From the NCBI GenBank assembly GCA_034008185.1, contig CM067086.1, forward strand, positions 65,456,286-65,520,285: a DNA stretch of 64,000 nt, given 5' to 3'. Positions within the stretch are counted from its first letter, which is position 1. The number at the start of each line of letters is the position of its first letter. A program made the translations under genes and the position numbers. This document shows, piece by piece, positions 1 through 31,094 of this stretch. A model generated the notes under the pieces. That model saw only the letters and a program-made list of their open reading frames with translations. It ran no database searches and was not told where the DNA came from. The DNA is from Gorsachius magnificus (taxonomy: Eukaryota; Chordata; Aves; Pelecaniformes; Ardeidae).

Positions 1-1416
1 CCCAAAAGGTCTGTTTAAAGAACACAAATATATTGCAGAAGCGAGTCTTTGTTGTGTTAAAGGAAATACATCATCAGAAACCCCTTTGCTGGAGATGCTA
101 AACAGATTTTGGATCAAGCTTGTCTGAGCTGCATCTTCTCTCCTGTGGCTTGCACGCTTCACTCCAGGCTTAGTTACACCCTGTGCCTTTGCTCAGAATC
201 ACACCTGATTTATCAGGTTGAGGATGGAAAAATACAGGCAGGACTGGCTCAGCAGAGACCTGCCCAACTGCTGCCTTCGCAGGGGCAAAGAGAAGCGGGG
301 GAGTAGGTGGAGGCTTCTCAGGGCCCTCTGCAAAGTGTCCAGAGCATCTGCGTGGTTGAGATATGCAGCCGTTTTCAGGGCAAAGCAGAGTTTCTACAAC
401 ACGTCTGCATCCACCCTGATACATCAACTCACAGGTCACCTTCAGAGGACAAGAGCATTGCAGGGCCCCTGAACGTCACCCGGGAGCCTCACCCAGACAG
501 ATGTGTATCACCTTCCTAAGCCAGGCATACAAAAAGGTGTTTTCACCTTATACAATGACTAAGTTTAATAAAAAGGTGTAAAAGGATGGACCTCTTCAAT
601 ATGGGATCTCTGATAGGAGATGGAAGGGACATTCTTGACCGGATCAGAGGCTGTTTCACTGAAGATCAGCCTTCCTCTAGTCTTCTCCAGCTGGCACAAG
701 CCAGGCACTCTTCACCTGAGAGCTGATCTCTTCTAGGACTCTCATGTCTTGGCTGCATCAGAGCTGGAGGCCACCAAGCCTGGCACATCCCAGGGAGATG
801 ATGAAGAGTTTACCCCCTAGAGACAAGCCTCTGCACCCTTCTTGCCGTGTTGCTCATACCGGCTGTGCCTTCACTACCAACAGCAGTCACAAGATGCTCT
901 GCAATGAGCAGACATGGCTTTTGTTTGTTACCACCAGGGAATCAACATCCAGAAACTCATCTCCAGACGAGTTGATGGCATGAGAAAGCCAGTGCCATCA
1001 GCCAGAAGAAGCAGCGCCCAGACTGCACATGCCTGTGACTTCCCACCAAGAGATATTTATCTGCTTTCCTGTTTGGTAGGTCGAACTTGCTCTTGTTTCC
1101 TACATGCTGAGCAGTTTTAAGCTCCAAGCATCAGTCTCGTGGCTGCGTACTTGCAAGCAGCTGGGGCAGAGCAGTCCTGTGCCAGGAGACATGGGCAGGT
1201 CGCAGATTGCTGGTGGGAGCAAAGCCCCTAAATCCTGATCGGCCACCTGGGTGTCAGACTGACGGACTGTAACTTCAGTGGGTTACAACCGACTTGTTTA
1301 GGCAGACCACTGGCTGTCCCTGTTTGTACATCACCATGGAAGTGGCAAAAGTGCTTGGAAAGAAGAATTGCTCAGTGCCGTACAAAAAGAGAGGTATGGG
1401 TCAGCAAAATACTTAC
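1..1416 (-). other. TMEM260: TMEM260 intron 5 (partial), no further exon seen
   Basis: This is sequence 3' of exon 5 on the gene's strand. I looked on the minus strand for the next TMEM260 exon and saw none, so it lies outside the window. No transposable element or RNA gene is recognised. The short open frames here are not protein-like. Confidence 0.6.
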
Positions 1417-20470
<19,054 letters not shown>

Positions 20471-22433
20471 CTGTGAAAAAATAATGTAAAACCAATAATT
20501 ACTATTAGGAAATGACACTCCTCCAAAGTTTTCAAAATCCAAATGCTTGCATTGGGGTTTTGCATTAATTTGACTGGATAAAACTGTAAATCTGTAGAGA
20601 TTTAACAGCATGAAATTTTCTAAGAATATTTTCTCCCTCTGATGTCATTGCACAAAATATCTTTTGTATGTTTTCGCGAGACTTTTATGAACAGATAAGT
20701 GAAAGTATAGGTAGGCTCGGGTGAGGAATGGCCTGAGATACTCAAAATGCAGACATTTGTGCGTGCGTATTTTTAATTTAAAACCAATTGACTCAGTAAC
20801 TTCCAAGCACTACGGTTTGCAACGCTTAAGCTGCATTGTCTCTTAAACAACCCACTTGTTTCTCATTAAAAAACCTCACAGCTTTATCATTTTAAAGAGG
20901 GAAAATATAATCATTGATTGTGCAAAATCTGCATCCACGTATTTGGGAATGCTGCTCTCCCTCGACGCGAAAGCAATTCCTGCAGCATCTGCTTCGCAAG
21001 AAACTCTTTTACCGGTCAGCGGATGCCGCATCCAGCGGCCGCTCCCATTAGAAACATCATTTAGAATTTGTATTTCATTTGTATTTTACACCAGGAGACA
21101 AATAACTGCCCCCAAAAGAGACACATTAGCATAATAGTTAATAAGACTTGGCATTTTTAGAGCACTTGACACTGAAGCATTTTTCAACGCTCCTGAGTGG
21201 TGTGTATTAAATATATTCAGAAGGCACAACACATTCAGGGACAAATGGTACAACCGAGGGGCGACAAAATTAAAAATTACGGCTGGTTTTCCTTCTTTCC
21301 TTCAAATTTCGTGATCTGATTTTGCAGAGCCTGGTCTCACTGGTCCTGCTAATTTTGCAAGTGCCAAGGTTGCGGTAGCTTCGTCCCGTCGTTAGATGGT
21401 AAGGATGCAAAACAAAGGGCGCTGTCAGCTTTAAATGCTAAATTCACAATATTTTCATTTCTGCACTTTATCGCTTCCTTACCATCCAACGCAGAGGACG
21501 ATTGTACAAATGGCACCTTTAAATCTCGACATGAAATGATGTATTTTTAAAAGGAAGATGCAAGTCAACCCACTATTGCTCGTCATCACTGCTGTAAAAC
21601 CACAGCTATCGCCCCACCCAATGCCTGGGGCACAGCACAAAAACCTCCCAGATGTGGATTTTACCACACTTGCAAGCACCGGCTATTTTTATTGCGACTC
21701 TATTTTAGGAAAGTTTCAACCTATTGCACGACAGCCCTAAAAAAAATCAGATGCAACGGGAAAACCATCCATCCCGAGCTGAGCCCTTTAGTGTTCGGCA
21801 GCTCCAATGTTTCCAGGGCTTAGCGAGGCTGGGACGCCATCGATCCCCCTGCACGCAGCAAAAGATGGTGCTGGTAAAGGAAACCCTAAATTTGGCATCG
21901 CAGGGGTTCCCCAGAGTGCCAGCAAGTGCTGCTCTGCGCAGCGGCTAAGGGTGGGTGCCCATCGCATCGTGGGGACGCTGCTCCCGAGCCAGGCATGGCT
22001 TCCCCTTCATTAAAGTCCTTCTGGGATAATATGGCAATCTGTGCATCTGAAATGGCACTCAAGATTAAGATGAAGTTCATGCATGTTGCTATGATATCGG
22101 TTCATATCACGGGCCAGAATAACCCCAAAGCAATATAGACACAAACCAAGCAGAAAACTGAAAAAAAAAAAAAAAAAACCAAACCAAAAAAAACCCCAAA
22201 CAAACGAAAAACTGTTGGATGCCATTGCCAAGCTTTGAAAGCCAACAGCACAACTTTGCCTGGTAAGAATTAATGGGAAAAAAAAGTAAGAAAACCTGCA
22301 AAAATAAGCTCCCAGGCTGCAGGCTTGTTGAATTCCACTGGGAAAACCAAAGGGAGTGGCGTGTAACACCCACCCATGGTTAATTCTCCATCTCCCACCC
22401 ATCCACCTGGACACCACTTACAGCCTCTGTGGC

Positions 22434-22529
22434 CTATGTAAGCGAAGATATGGGCTATGTAAGTGAAGATACGGGCTATGTAAGTGAAGATACGGGCTAT
22501 GTAAGTGAAGATACGGGCTATGTAAGTGC
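22434..22529. repeat. 21-bp tandem repeat, about 4.6 copies
   Basis: Unit CTATGTAAGTGAAGATACGGG repeated at 21-bp spacing from 22434, 22455, 22476, 22497 and 22518. The three inner copies are identical and the first differs by two bases. Since 21 is a multiple of three, a minus-strand frame stays open with a 7-residue repeat, but nothing else suggests it is coding. Confidence 0.95.
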
Positions 22530-23355
22530 AGAGCACTGTTATTATTAAATGACAAAACGCACAGAGGAAGACTACAGCACCCACAAACTTGATTTCAATA
22601 TATTTCTCATGAGAGAAAACGACCTGTGGCATCTTCAGGTGCCGGCTCAAATTGAAGAGTTTATTCCTGCATAACCTTGGTGTAAATACTGAAAACTGAT
22701 TTACCCCCAGCAAGGTTGGGAGCTGACGTCTAAAATATCAGAAGGAAGGTTTGGGTTGGTTTTTTTTTTTTTTCCTTTTAACCTGAGTTTATTTGATCCC
22801 TTTTTAAGCTGTTTTAACATCTGTGGATGTTTCTGAATTAGCTCTAAAATTCATTCTCTCGTTTCTTTATTGTAACACTAAGCAACATGAGAAAGCTGCC
22901 AATGAAAACACCTATTGCCTTTTACGTTTTAGGATTACTGCAAACTTCAGGAACAATTAAAAACATACGGATAGCTTAACAAAAATAATATAATAATAGG
23001 CTCCCTGCCTGAAAGCAGATACAGAAAATCCTTAAGCGCCTCTTTAGTCACACAAGGAGCTTCAGTGCTTTTAATGGCGTAAAGTTTGAGCCCTGTGCTC
23101 AAGCGCGGGCAAGTTAATCGCCTCGAGTGGGGCCGTGCAGGGACCTTCCAGGGGACTCCGGCCAGGCGGCACCGCTGAAGCATCCCATGGGCTGCTTGGG
23201 CCATGAGAAACCAGGGGAATAACCCCAGAAAAGTCAATGGGGCGATAGGGTGGCTGCTGGCTGGGACAGGGGGCAAGAGGACAGTGGGGATGAGCCTGTC
23301 CCCGTTTAGCTCCAGTGAACACATACAACTCAGGCAGTAGATTTAGAAGAAAATG

Positions 23356-23356
<1 letters not shown>

Positions 23357-23387
<31 letters not shown>

Positions 23388-23390
23388 GAG
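23357..23390. repeat. (AAAT)n microsatellite
   Basis: About eight AAAT tetramers in tandem. No transposable element adjoins it. Confidence 0.95.
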
Positions 23391-25500
23391 AGACAGGGAG
23401 GGAGGGCGTGGGGCCAGCTGGGTGACACCATGCTGAGACATTTCCTCTAATATAATTCTCTCTAACGTGGGTTGCTGGAAGCCTCTTAAAGCATCCAGCC
23501 CTCCAATCCGGCCGCTCCCGGGACATCTCTCCGCTGTGCCTGTTTGCAGCACGCAAACACCCTTTGCCAGACACCTCTGACAAAAGTTATTAGCAGGGGA
23601 GCGATGCACGCTGCATGTATATATGTGCATTTCTATACATGCAGCTGCTGCGCTAGGAAGAACCAGGATGCCTTCAGAGATTAGGGAAAGAGCAATCCCC
23701 CTCCTCCCTGCAAAACGGGATAAAATAAGCACCATAACCCAGGGAAAGTGGGGGGAGCCCATGCCTGTGCTGCTCGGCCGCTTGCTGGATCTACCGGGAT
23801 AGTTCATGTCAAGCAAGGAATGGATCCCAGTGTGGATTCATCACTCAATCAGGAGAATCTGCATCCCACTTGGTACAGGGTGCTAACAGGTATTTGCATC
23901 CCGGAGGCAAAACCCAAGCTCAAGTACAATTAAAAACCAGGTTCCCGAAGCTTCGCCCAGCACAAACAGCTCGGAGCACAGGCACCCTGCACGTCCACAG
24001 ACACGTGCTTCCCGTCAGGGAGTACTTTAAAAGACAAAATGGTAATAACTGTAAATATATTGATCACCACGTATTAACCGACACAACCAGAAGAGGCAAA
24101 GCCGGCCCTTTTACAAACTTGGGAGCAGAAGCGAAAGCCATCAGGGTGCACACTGCCCAGCCTCGCCAGGGCATGCTTGCATGCCTCATCCCCAACATGG
24201 GATGCAAGCTCTAGGGAGAAGGGATTGAAAAAGAAATTCTTTTAATAGAGCTGACAACAGGGTCCCTTTGATCCAAACAGGGGAAGAGGGAAAATGCACA
24301 ACACGAGGTTGTACCGGTGTCCACCTACACGCCGAAATCCCTGCTCCGAGAGCCAGCTAACCAGGATGAGCTTGGTGTAATGAAAACACAGCACCGCCCT
24401 GTTACCTTTAAATCAAATACCCCTCACTTGAATCACTGCTCAACTTTACATTTGTGTGCTAAGACCTATGCTGAATACACGCTGCCTCAAACCCAGCTAG
24501 GCAAAACCATCCTGCTTTTGCCAAGTAGCACCGTCTTTCACGTAACCAAACAAAAACTAACAGCAAACTTTAAAGAGTTGTACCTAAAACACGTATCTCT
24601 CTCTCTCCACACATACTGAAGCCATAAAATATATGCATCCATTAAAAGCCCATTAATTTATAAGGAATTTTATGTACTGTTCGGCTCCAAAACCAGCAAC
24701 GGCCAAGAGGCACAGAGTTAAACAGACCCACTCAATGCTCTCTTAGGATACGAAAGAAAGAAAGTATGCCAAAAATAAAAATAAAAATCAAAGCATCACC
24801 TAGAAAATCCCAGCCCTCCTATGCCCAAATCACAGCTGCACACACGCTACAGAAGGCAAGCGTTTTTCAAGCAAGACCAGACTAAACCAGCAAAACCACA
24901 GAAGGACCCGGCTGTTGGGATTGGCAGCACCAAACACAGAACATCAGATAGTTGGTCACTGTCAGCACATCGCATTTTCAGGCAGGCAGATCCAGAGATT
25001 TCACTGCTGCCTTGGCTGTGGCTGCACAGGCCAGAGAACGCGCCAGCCCGAGCAGTCATACCACATCTGGCAGGACAGCACATCTGCCTTCTGACGCCAC
25101 CAGCCGTCCCCAGGGCTCCTGACTAAATCCTTTGCCAAGAGGCTCAGATGGACGCAAACTGCTCGCTGCAGAGAAAGCGGGGGGGGTAGAGGATCAGGTC
25201 AGCACGGGGTGGCCGGAGGGCTCCAGCCCCAAGGGGTGGCCACACTGCAGTGACCCCAAGGGGATGAGCCCCCCAAGGTGCGACAACGATGGGCTCAGTG
25301 GGCTGAGCACCCCATGGCAATGCCCCCACTCTGGGGGTCCCATATAGGCTGTCCCTGATGCACCAGCCTGTGGGGCAAGTGCTCCTGTGGGGAGGTTCAA
25401 ATGCACCAGCCTCTATGGGCGTGAGCACCCCATAGAGTGACTGCACGGCACCGGCCCCTATAGGGGGGTGCAACCCTATGGGATGACAGCCATACAACAA

Positions 25501-25876
25501 CGCCTGTGGGGGTGAAACCCTATGGGGGGACACCAAGCCTACGGGGTGACAGCCATGCACCAGCCCCTATGGGGGTGAAACCCTATGGGGGGACACCAAG
25601 CCTATGGGGGGACAGCCATGCACCAGCCCCTATGGGGGTGAAACCCTATGGGGGGACACCAAGCCTACAGGGTGACAGCCATGCACCAGCCCCTATGGGG
25701 GTGAAACCCTATGGGGGGACACCAAGCCTACAGGGTGACAGCCATGCACCAGCCCCTATGGGGGTAAAACCCTATGGGGGGACACCAAGCCTACAGGGTG
25801 ACAGCCATGCACCAGCCCCTATGGGGGTGAAACCCTATGGGGGGACACCAAGCCTACAGGGTGACAGCCATGGACT
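25501..25876. repeat. 63-bp GC-rich minisatellite, about six copies
   Basis: A unit of 63 bp recurs with exact spacing (CAGCCCC at 25561, 25624, 25687, 25750 and 25813). Copies are nearly identical, differing by one to four bases, so the array expanded recently. Each unit contains three related sub-blocks built round CCTAYRGGGG, and more diverged relatives continue on both sides (about 25190-25500 and 25877-26040). As 63 is divisible by three, a plus-strand frame of 130 codons runs through as a 21-residue repeat (MGVKPYGGTPSL... type). I read that as a by-product, not a protein. It lies next to the CpG island. Confidence 0.95.
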
Positions 25877-25999
25877 GAAACCTATAGGGCTAGGGTGACG
25901 GTGCTGCCCCTATGGGATGCGCAGCCCTCTATGGTGACTGCGATGCACAGCCCCCAAGGGCGCAGCCCCCTCCCCCGCCGAAGGGTGACCGCGATGCAC

Positions 26000-26830
26000 C
26001 AGCCCCTCCGGGGTGAGGGTCCCTAAGGCGCCACCTCCCCGCTGGGGTGTGACCCCACGCCCCGGCCCCGGGGGGCCCCGCCGCCCCGCGGGGGCGGGCG
26101 AGCGCCCCAGCGGCACCCCCCCCGGGGCCGGCCCCGGCCCCCGCCCCTGTGCCGCGCCCGCGCCTTCCGGGGCCCGCCTCCCCGCTCGCCCCGGGCCGCC
26201 TCCCGGGAGCGCTCGTCATTAACGAGCTGGGAGGGAAGGCCGGGGCCTACCCCCTCCCCCCCCGCTGAGAGGAGTTGGTACAGCCGGAGCGGGCGGGGCG
26301 GAGGCGCGCCCCCCTCGGTGAGGGCGGCAGGGCGGGACCACCGCGCGGGGGGGGGGGCGGGGCGAAACCACCGCGGGCGGCGGGGGGGGGGGGACGGGAC
26401 CGGGCCGCGGGCTTCCCCGCCTGTCCGGGGCTGTCTCCGCAGCGGGACCCGCCCCCGCGGCCTCCCGATACCTGGGGGTGTCCATGGCCGAGCGGGGCCC
26501 CGGCTCTGCCCCGGGCCCGACGCAGCGAGGAGGGAGCACGGCGGGGCTTGCCGCGAAGGGAGGTGACGGTGCCTTGGGCAAGGGCCGTGGGCCCGAGCCT
26601 GCGCTGGGCCCGAGCCCTCCTGAAACGCCAGCTTTTAAATTTATCCAAAATCCCCCGCTCCCAGCCTGACTCAGCGGCTGCTGCCCGCTCTGGGCACCGC
26701 AGGCCCAGGCGAGCGGCCCGTCTGGGGCTGCCGGAGCTGAGGGCAGCGGGGCGGTGCTGGGTGGGGGTGCGAGGCCCAGGCCGAGGGCGCAGGCCGCAGC
26801 CCGCCGGGCCCTGGCTGCCTCACAGCTACC
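26000..26830 (-). promoter_or_regulatory. TMEM260: CpG island, likely TMEM260 promoter and first exon region
   Basis: Extremely GC-rich with dense CpG (for example CCCCGCGGGGGCGGGCGAGC) and GGGCGGGGC boxes of the SP1 type at about 26289 and 26356, in a window otherwise AT-rich. It lies upstream of the TMEM260 exons on the gene strand. A minus-strand ATG in good context at about 26484 is followed after 14 nt by a GT, but the phase does not fit exon 2, so I do not call it the start. Poly(G/C) runs may mark assembly damage. A divergent plus-strand transcript is possible. Confidence 0.7.
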
Positions 26831-29128
26831 GGTGTGGCTGTCCACCGAAAATAATTCACTTTTATGCCCTGAACGGGGTGACAGGAGATGCTGGTGAAGA
26901 AAAGGATTGAGGGTGTCAGCGTATGGAATATTCAAAGCAGTGATTCCCGCTGCGGGAGTAGTTAAGGAAGGCAAATAGCATCCCGAGACCTGTCGATAGA
27001 AGACTAAAACACATCCGTGGAAATCATTATGGGATTGTACAAAAGAGCGGCGAGGCTGTACCTGGAGAATTGAGACAGATTAAAGAGAGGCTTTTGAATA
27101 CAAATGAAAAAGGTATAGAAGAGGGTAACTAGGATAATAAACAGCCTCGTGGATTAGATCTAAGTGGAGACGTTAGAAAATTAGGTTTGCATTTATTAAA
27201 AAAAAAAAGAGCAGGATTAAGGGTTGACGTGACTGAAAAACCGCACATCGCGTTCTGGTGACTGGAGGAGCTGGTGCCAAAGGACCCTTTTGAAACAGCC
27301 GTCACAAAAACCCCAAAACCAAGAAAGGTATTAAGGGAATTTAGGGAAAGTCTTTTTACACACTCCAGCCGCTATGTACAGAGACGGCAAAAGAAGCTGA
27401 AGTAGCGACCCGCTTAGAAGTTAATCGGGTTGCTTGAAGGAACTGGTATTTGAGGGTATAAACACCGGCTGAGTAACGGCTGGGCCCACGTGGCTGCCTT
27501 CCATCCAGAAGGCAACCGCTTGGCTCTGTGGTGACCAAGTGAGCTTCAATATACTCAACTCGTTGGCAGGTTTCTGCCGTTATTGGCTGAGGTTCATTGG
27601 GGAGAAGAAAAAGATATGTTGCAATCCTCCGCCAGCCATTGTCACTATGGTAATGAGAGGGGTCATTGTTCCTGCACCCGTTGGGGCTGCTAAAATGTAA
27701 TTTTAGCAGCAAAGTGTGCAGTCTGTGTGTGAAAGCAGGCTGGTGGCGAGGCTCTTTATCCGAAGTGTGGCTTTTTTCTTTGCGGTATTTTTCTTTCTTT
27801 GTATTTAACTGGGAAAAGGCATCCAAAGACAAATGTTAACTGTGGCTGATTACAATTATATTGATGGGGGAGGTAGCAATTTAAAGGCGAATATCAAAAT
27901 GTGGAAGAATGGCTGGTAATAATATGGTAAGGACAAACTATTCTTTAATTGTCCTGCAAGTTGTTTTATATCTTTGTCATGCAGAAACTGGAACTTTTAG
28001 GGTGCCAGTGACAAAGTACTTTGCTGTAATATGGTAGGGCAGGCTCACAACAGCCTTTATCTGATTGAATAACTACCACAGTTTCAAAGGCCAGGATTAC
28101 AGGCACACTTTATGTCAGCACAAATGCTTTGGAGAGTGCATTTACATTTTTCTTCTGTAAGCAGAAAACTATTAATTCATGAGATTTGACTGCCCCTTCT
28201 TCGCCAGGTGTGACCCAGGTGTCCAACCAAGACAAGAAGGACATAGGGACCCTCTTTTTTAGGTTTTGTCAGAGCCAGGCAGGTATTTTTTAGCTGTTTT
28301 CATTCGTGCTCTGGAAGTTGAGAGTTGTCCAAACCCAAGTTAGATTTACCTCGCTGCAGAGCAACACACAGCAACCCTCCGGGCTTTCTTAACGCCTTGA
28401 GGATGGGCTCAGCAGCAATAAACCCAAAGTATTGCTTAGAAAAAAAAAAAAAAAACAAACCACTAGGGCAAGTGGAAAGCATTTGAAAGATGGCCTTGTG
28501 CTACACATATTGATTTATTAAAAAAAAATAAATTCCTGGAACTTGTAGCACGAGAGCATACTCTAGTGGCAACTGAGCAAAGAAAGTGGTGGTGGTTTGT
28601 GCGGTGTCTTGGCGGTGAGACGCCTCCCACCTTCCAATGGGAGCTTTTTCTCTTCTCTCGCCTCCTGCTTCATGCTCTGTGCTCAGCCTGACAGGAAATA
28701 CCCAAGGCAGGTAAAGAAAATAAACAGGAACTTCTAAAGTAATTTAAAAACACAGATTGAGAACCTATCTCCCCAAAATGGCTGTGTACTTAGAGAGTTG
28801 TCTTTTCACCAGGCTCTATTGCAGATTTTCTCCTGAGAGACACAGTTTAGAGGAGGCAGGAGATAGGAAAAGGGAGAATAATACTTAAAGCAAATTCTGT
28901 TCACCCATGGCAGTGTCATTACAAACTTGAATGAGCACAGTTATTGCAAATAAATAAAAACAATAGACCAGAACCAGTTTTACATAAGAAAATACTGAAA
29001 TGCCGTTCAATTAGTCTTAAGCTTTAGTTAAACCTTTTCTTTTGCCCATCAGGTGATAAGGTTAATACAGAAAGCACTCAACTGCTGTACTTGTGTAACA
29101 ACAGTCAGCATCCATTTAATGAACTTAC

Positions 29129-29229
29129 GTGTATACACATTTAGCAAAGCTTCAATATTGTCAGCACTGGGCTGGCGCAGAATTTTAATGGCAAAGTCGC
29201 CAGCCTGGTCTTCATCGTAAACAATATCC
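29129..29229 (-). other. Unassigned exon-like segment
   Basis: A 101-bp segment bounded on the minus strand by CTTTCCTTACACAG and a full-consensus GTAAGT (29123-29128). It holds an open 33-codon frame, starting with one extra base and ending with one, that reads DIVYDEDQAGDFAIKILRQP then SADNIEALLNVYT. The composition is balanced and protein-like rather than low complexity. I do not recognise the protein, and it is not TMEM260 or PELI2 as I know them. It could be an exon of an unlisted gene, an old duplicate, or chance. No partner exon was found nearby. Confidence 0.35.
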
Positions 29230-29419
29230 CTGTGTAAGGAAAGCGTGTCCTCATGGGGACCATTAACAATACAAATAAGCACGGCTTCTATATTTAAACA
29301 AGAAGTTTGGCAGTATTTCCACTGATGACATATGCCTGCCTGCTAAGCATGAAAAGGAAGATTACGCTACTTTTATTTGTTCTTAAGTGGCTAGAATAAG
29401 CTGTATTTTGTGACTTCTT

Positions 29420-29445
29420 GGGGGGGGGGGGGGGGCTGGGGGGGG
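29420..29445. repeat. Poly(G) double run
   Basis: Sixteen G, then CT, then nine G on the plus strand. It is quadruplex-prone and a likely place for length error. Confidence 0.9.
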
Positions 29446-31094
29446 AGACGAGGCTTGTATCCCACCGTTACAGCAAAATGACTGCAGTATTCCAAGTGGA
29501 ATAAAGCAGAATAAAAGCACCCTTGGACCAGCGAGCACCCCTCAGGCCCTGATCATGGGGCTCTCGCTGCCCCATCCTTCAAACGCACAGGTTCAGTACT
29601 GCTGCAGCAAGCGGCTGCGCCCGGTTGGGCTGTGAGCGTGGCCCAGGATGGGCCATGAGGGACGGCTTTGGCTGTGGCTTGGCACCCAAAACATGTGGGG
29701 ACCTGTGTGCCTGCGTACGCCACGGAAGTGGCTCCTTGTATTCGCCCTGGTGATCTAAGGGACCGAGCTTCATGCGGCTGCACTGTATATCCGCTGTGAT
29801 ACCCCCAGTGCCCATGAACCCATCAAAATTCAAAAGAAAGGTAAAGGTCTCCCAGGTGTTATTATAGTCATGGCCCTTTCTTGCGAAGCTGGGCAGAGTG
29901 GGGATACCCATATTGGTGCGTGCAGTGGGAGGAAGGAGCAATGCAGCTGTAAGTGGGGCTGCTGGCCGGGCTAGCCGCACAGCCTGGCTGCTATAGCACC
30001 ACTCTGGCTGTTGTTTGGCATGGGGAAGGGGACCCTGGAATGGTTGTGTCGGAGGGCTGGGAGAATGCGGGGGCTCGGATCCATGGGAAAACAGATTTGG
30101 TACTCACAGGACAGCTTGTTCATTATCTCAAAAAGTCAGTTTCGTCTTCTTCCCCAAATAAAAAAATAGACTGAACTAATTTCCCTGTGCAGATCTGGTT
30201 TCCGACAATTGTGCAACTTTGTAAGACAGGCTGTATTGTCTTGCAGAAGACCTCCAGTCCCTGCCTCCACCAGTCTTAGGTGCCCTCCAGCTGATTTTCT
30301 GACACACTGAGCAGTCACAGATCCCATTTGTCTCAGCTGGTTTTCCCTGAACTCTGACAATCGGCTCTATGTTTTCACACCTGATTTCCTTAAACTAATA
30401 TTATTTATTTATCCACATGCCTTACTGGCAGACTCAGATCTGGTGTCTGATCTGCACAGTGACTCCATAAATGCCTTAGAGACTCACGAGTGCGGCTGAT
30501 GCACCACGTGAGGGCCCTGCTCCCTTCATCCCTGGACCGCTGAATTAGATTAGTATTTTCCAGAAGGGAACACTTTTTACCACTGCAAAACACATTTCAA
30601 TGTTTTTCATCCATCTTTTAATTATAGGTGTAGGACATCAGTCGCCATCTTGTGCCTTGGTGGCCAAATTCACAGCCTGGCTGGAGAAATGCCCAAACAC
30701 AGCATGTAGCTGAAGACCTGCATCATGTTTCAGGGGTCTCCGATGGTTCATACTCTCCTTTCTTCACCTATGTTCGCAGTTCCAGTAAAACTCATCACAT
30801 AACTCATTTAAGTAAGAATTTTTCACGTTACATCCAGCCCTCTTTGTTTCATTCCTATTTATTAAGCTGTGGTCAGATTGTATCAGCTGAGGGTTGTGCT
30901 AAGGGAGTTTGAGCAAAGGATGAGTGTCAAGCAGGACAAGAATTGCACCCTCCATAATCACTCTCCTCGTCTGGGTTTACCAGTGCCTTTTTACCTGGGC
31001 CTGTCGTATCTTCATTGTGTTCTTGCATTGAACAAATCCCCAGTGTTGCCACCGGTGATTAAGCTACCACAGGTTGTCTTTTAATCTAGTTGGG

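Larger units (their letters stand above)
20471..25190 (-). other. TMEM260: Presumed TMEM260 intron 1, first exon not found
   Basis: Sequence between exon 2 and the CpG island. I searched the minus strand for a GGDSG-ending exon followed by GT and did not find one here or in the island. The stretch holds two simple tandem repeats and no transposable element. Confidence 0.5.
26831..31089. other. Intergenic stretch right of the CpG island
   Basis: No transposable element recognised. It holds an A-run at 28440, a poly(G) pair at 29420-29445, one exon-like segment on the minus strand (29129-29229), and the sequence near 27580-27680 with CCAAT-like and CATTGT cores. The minus open frame at 27356-27832 has no recognisable protein content. 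Confidence 0.5.

Noticed and set aside
25501..25876. Regular 63-bp repeats considered as a CRISPR-like array or a repeat protein
   Set aside because: There are no unique spacers between repeats, the host is a vertebrate, and the open frame is explained by the unit length being a multiple of three.
26470..26486. ATG in good context followed by CAG/GTATCG as TMEM260 exon 1
   Set aside because: It would be phase 2 while exon 2 needs phase 1, and it lacks the membrane helix and the GGDSG motif expected before exon 2.
26219..26974. 251-codon minus-strand open frame and several others across the CpG island
   Set aside because: They arise from high GC and few stop codons. The sequences are Pro/Gly/Ala/Arg-rich without any known domain and do not contain the TMEM260 N-terminal motif.
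27356..27832. 158-codon minus-strand open frame
   Set aside because: It looks unlike low complexity but matches nothing I know, and no splice or promoter context supports it.
28350..28434. Possible minus-strand exon (after a T-run, ending GAG/GTAAAT)
   Set aside because: Joining it to the exon-like segment at 29129-29229 gives a stop within a few codons, and the acceptor tract is simply the complement of a poly(A) run.
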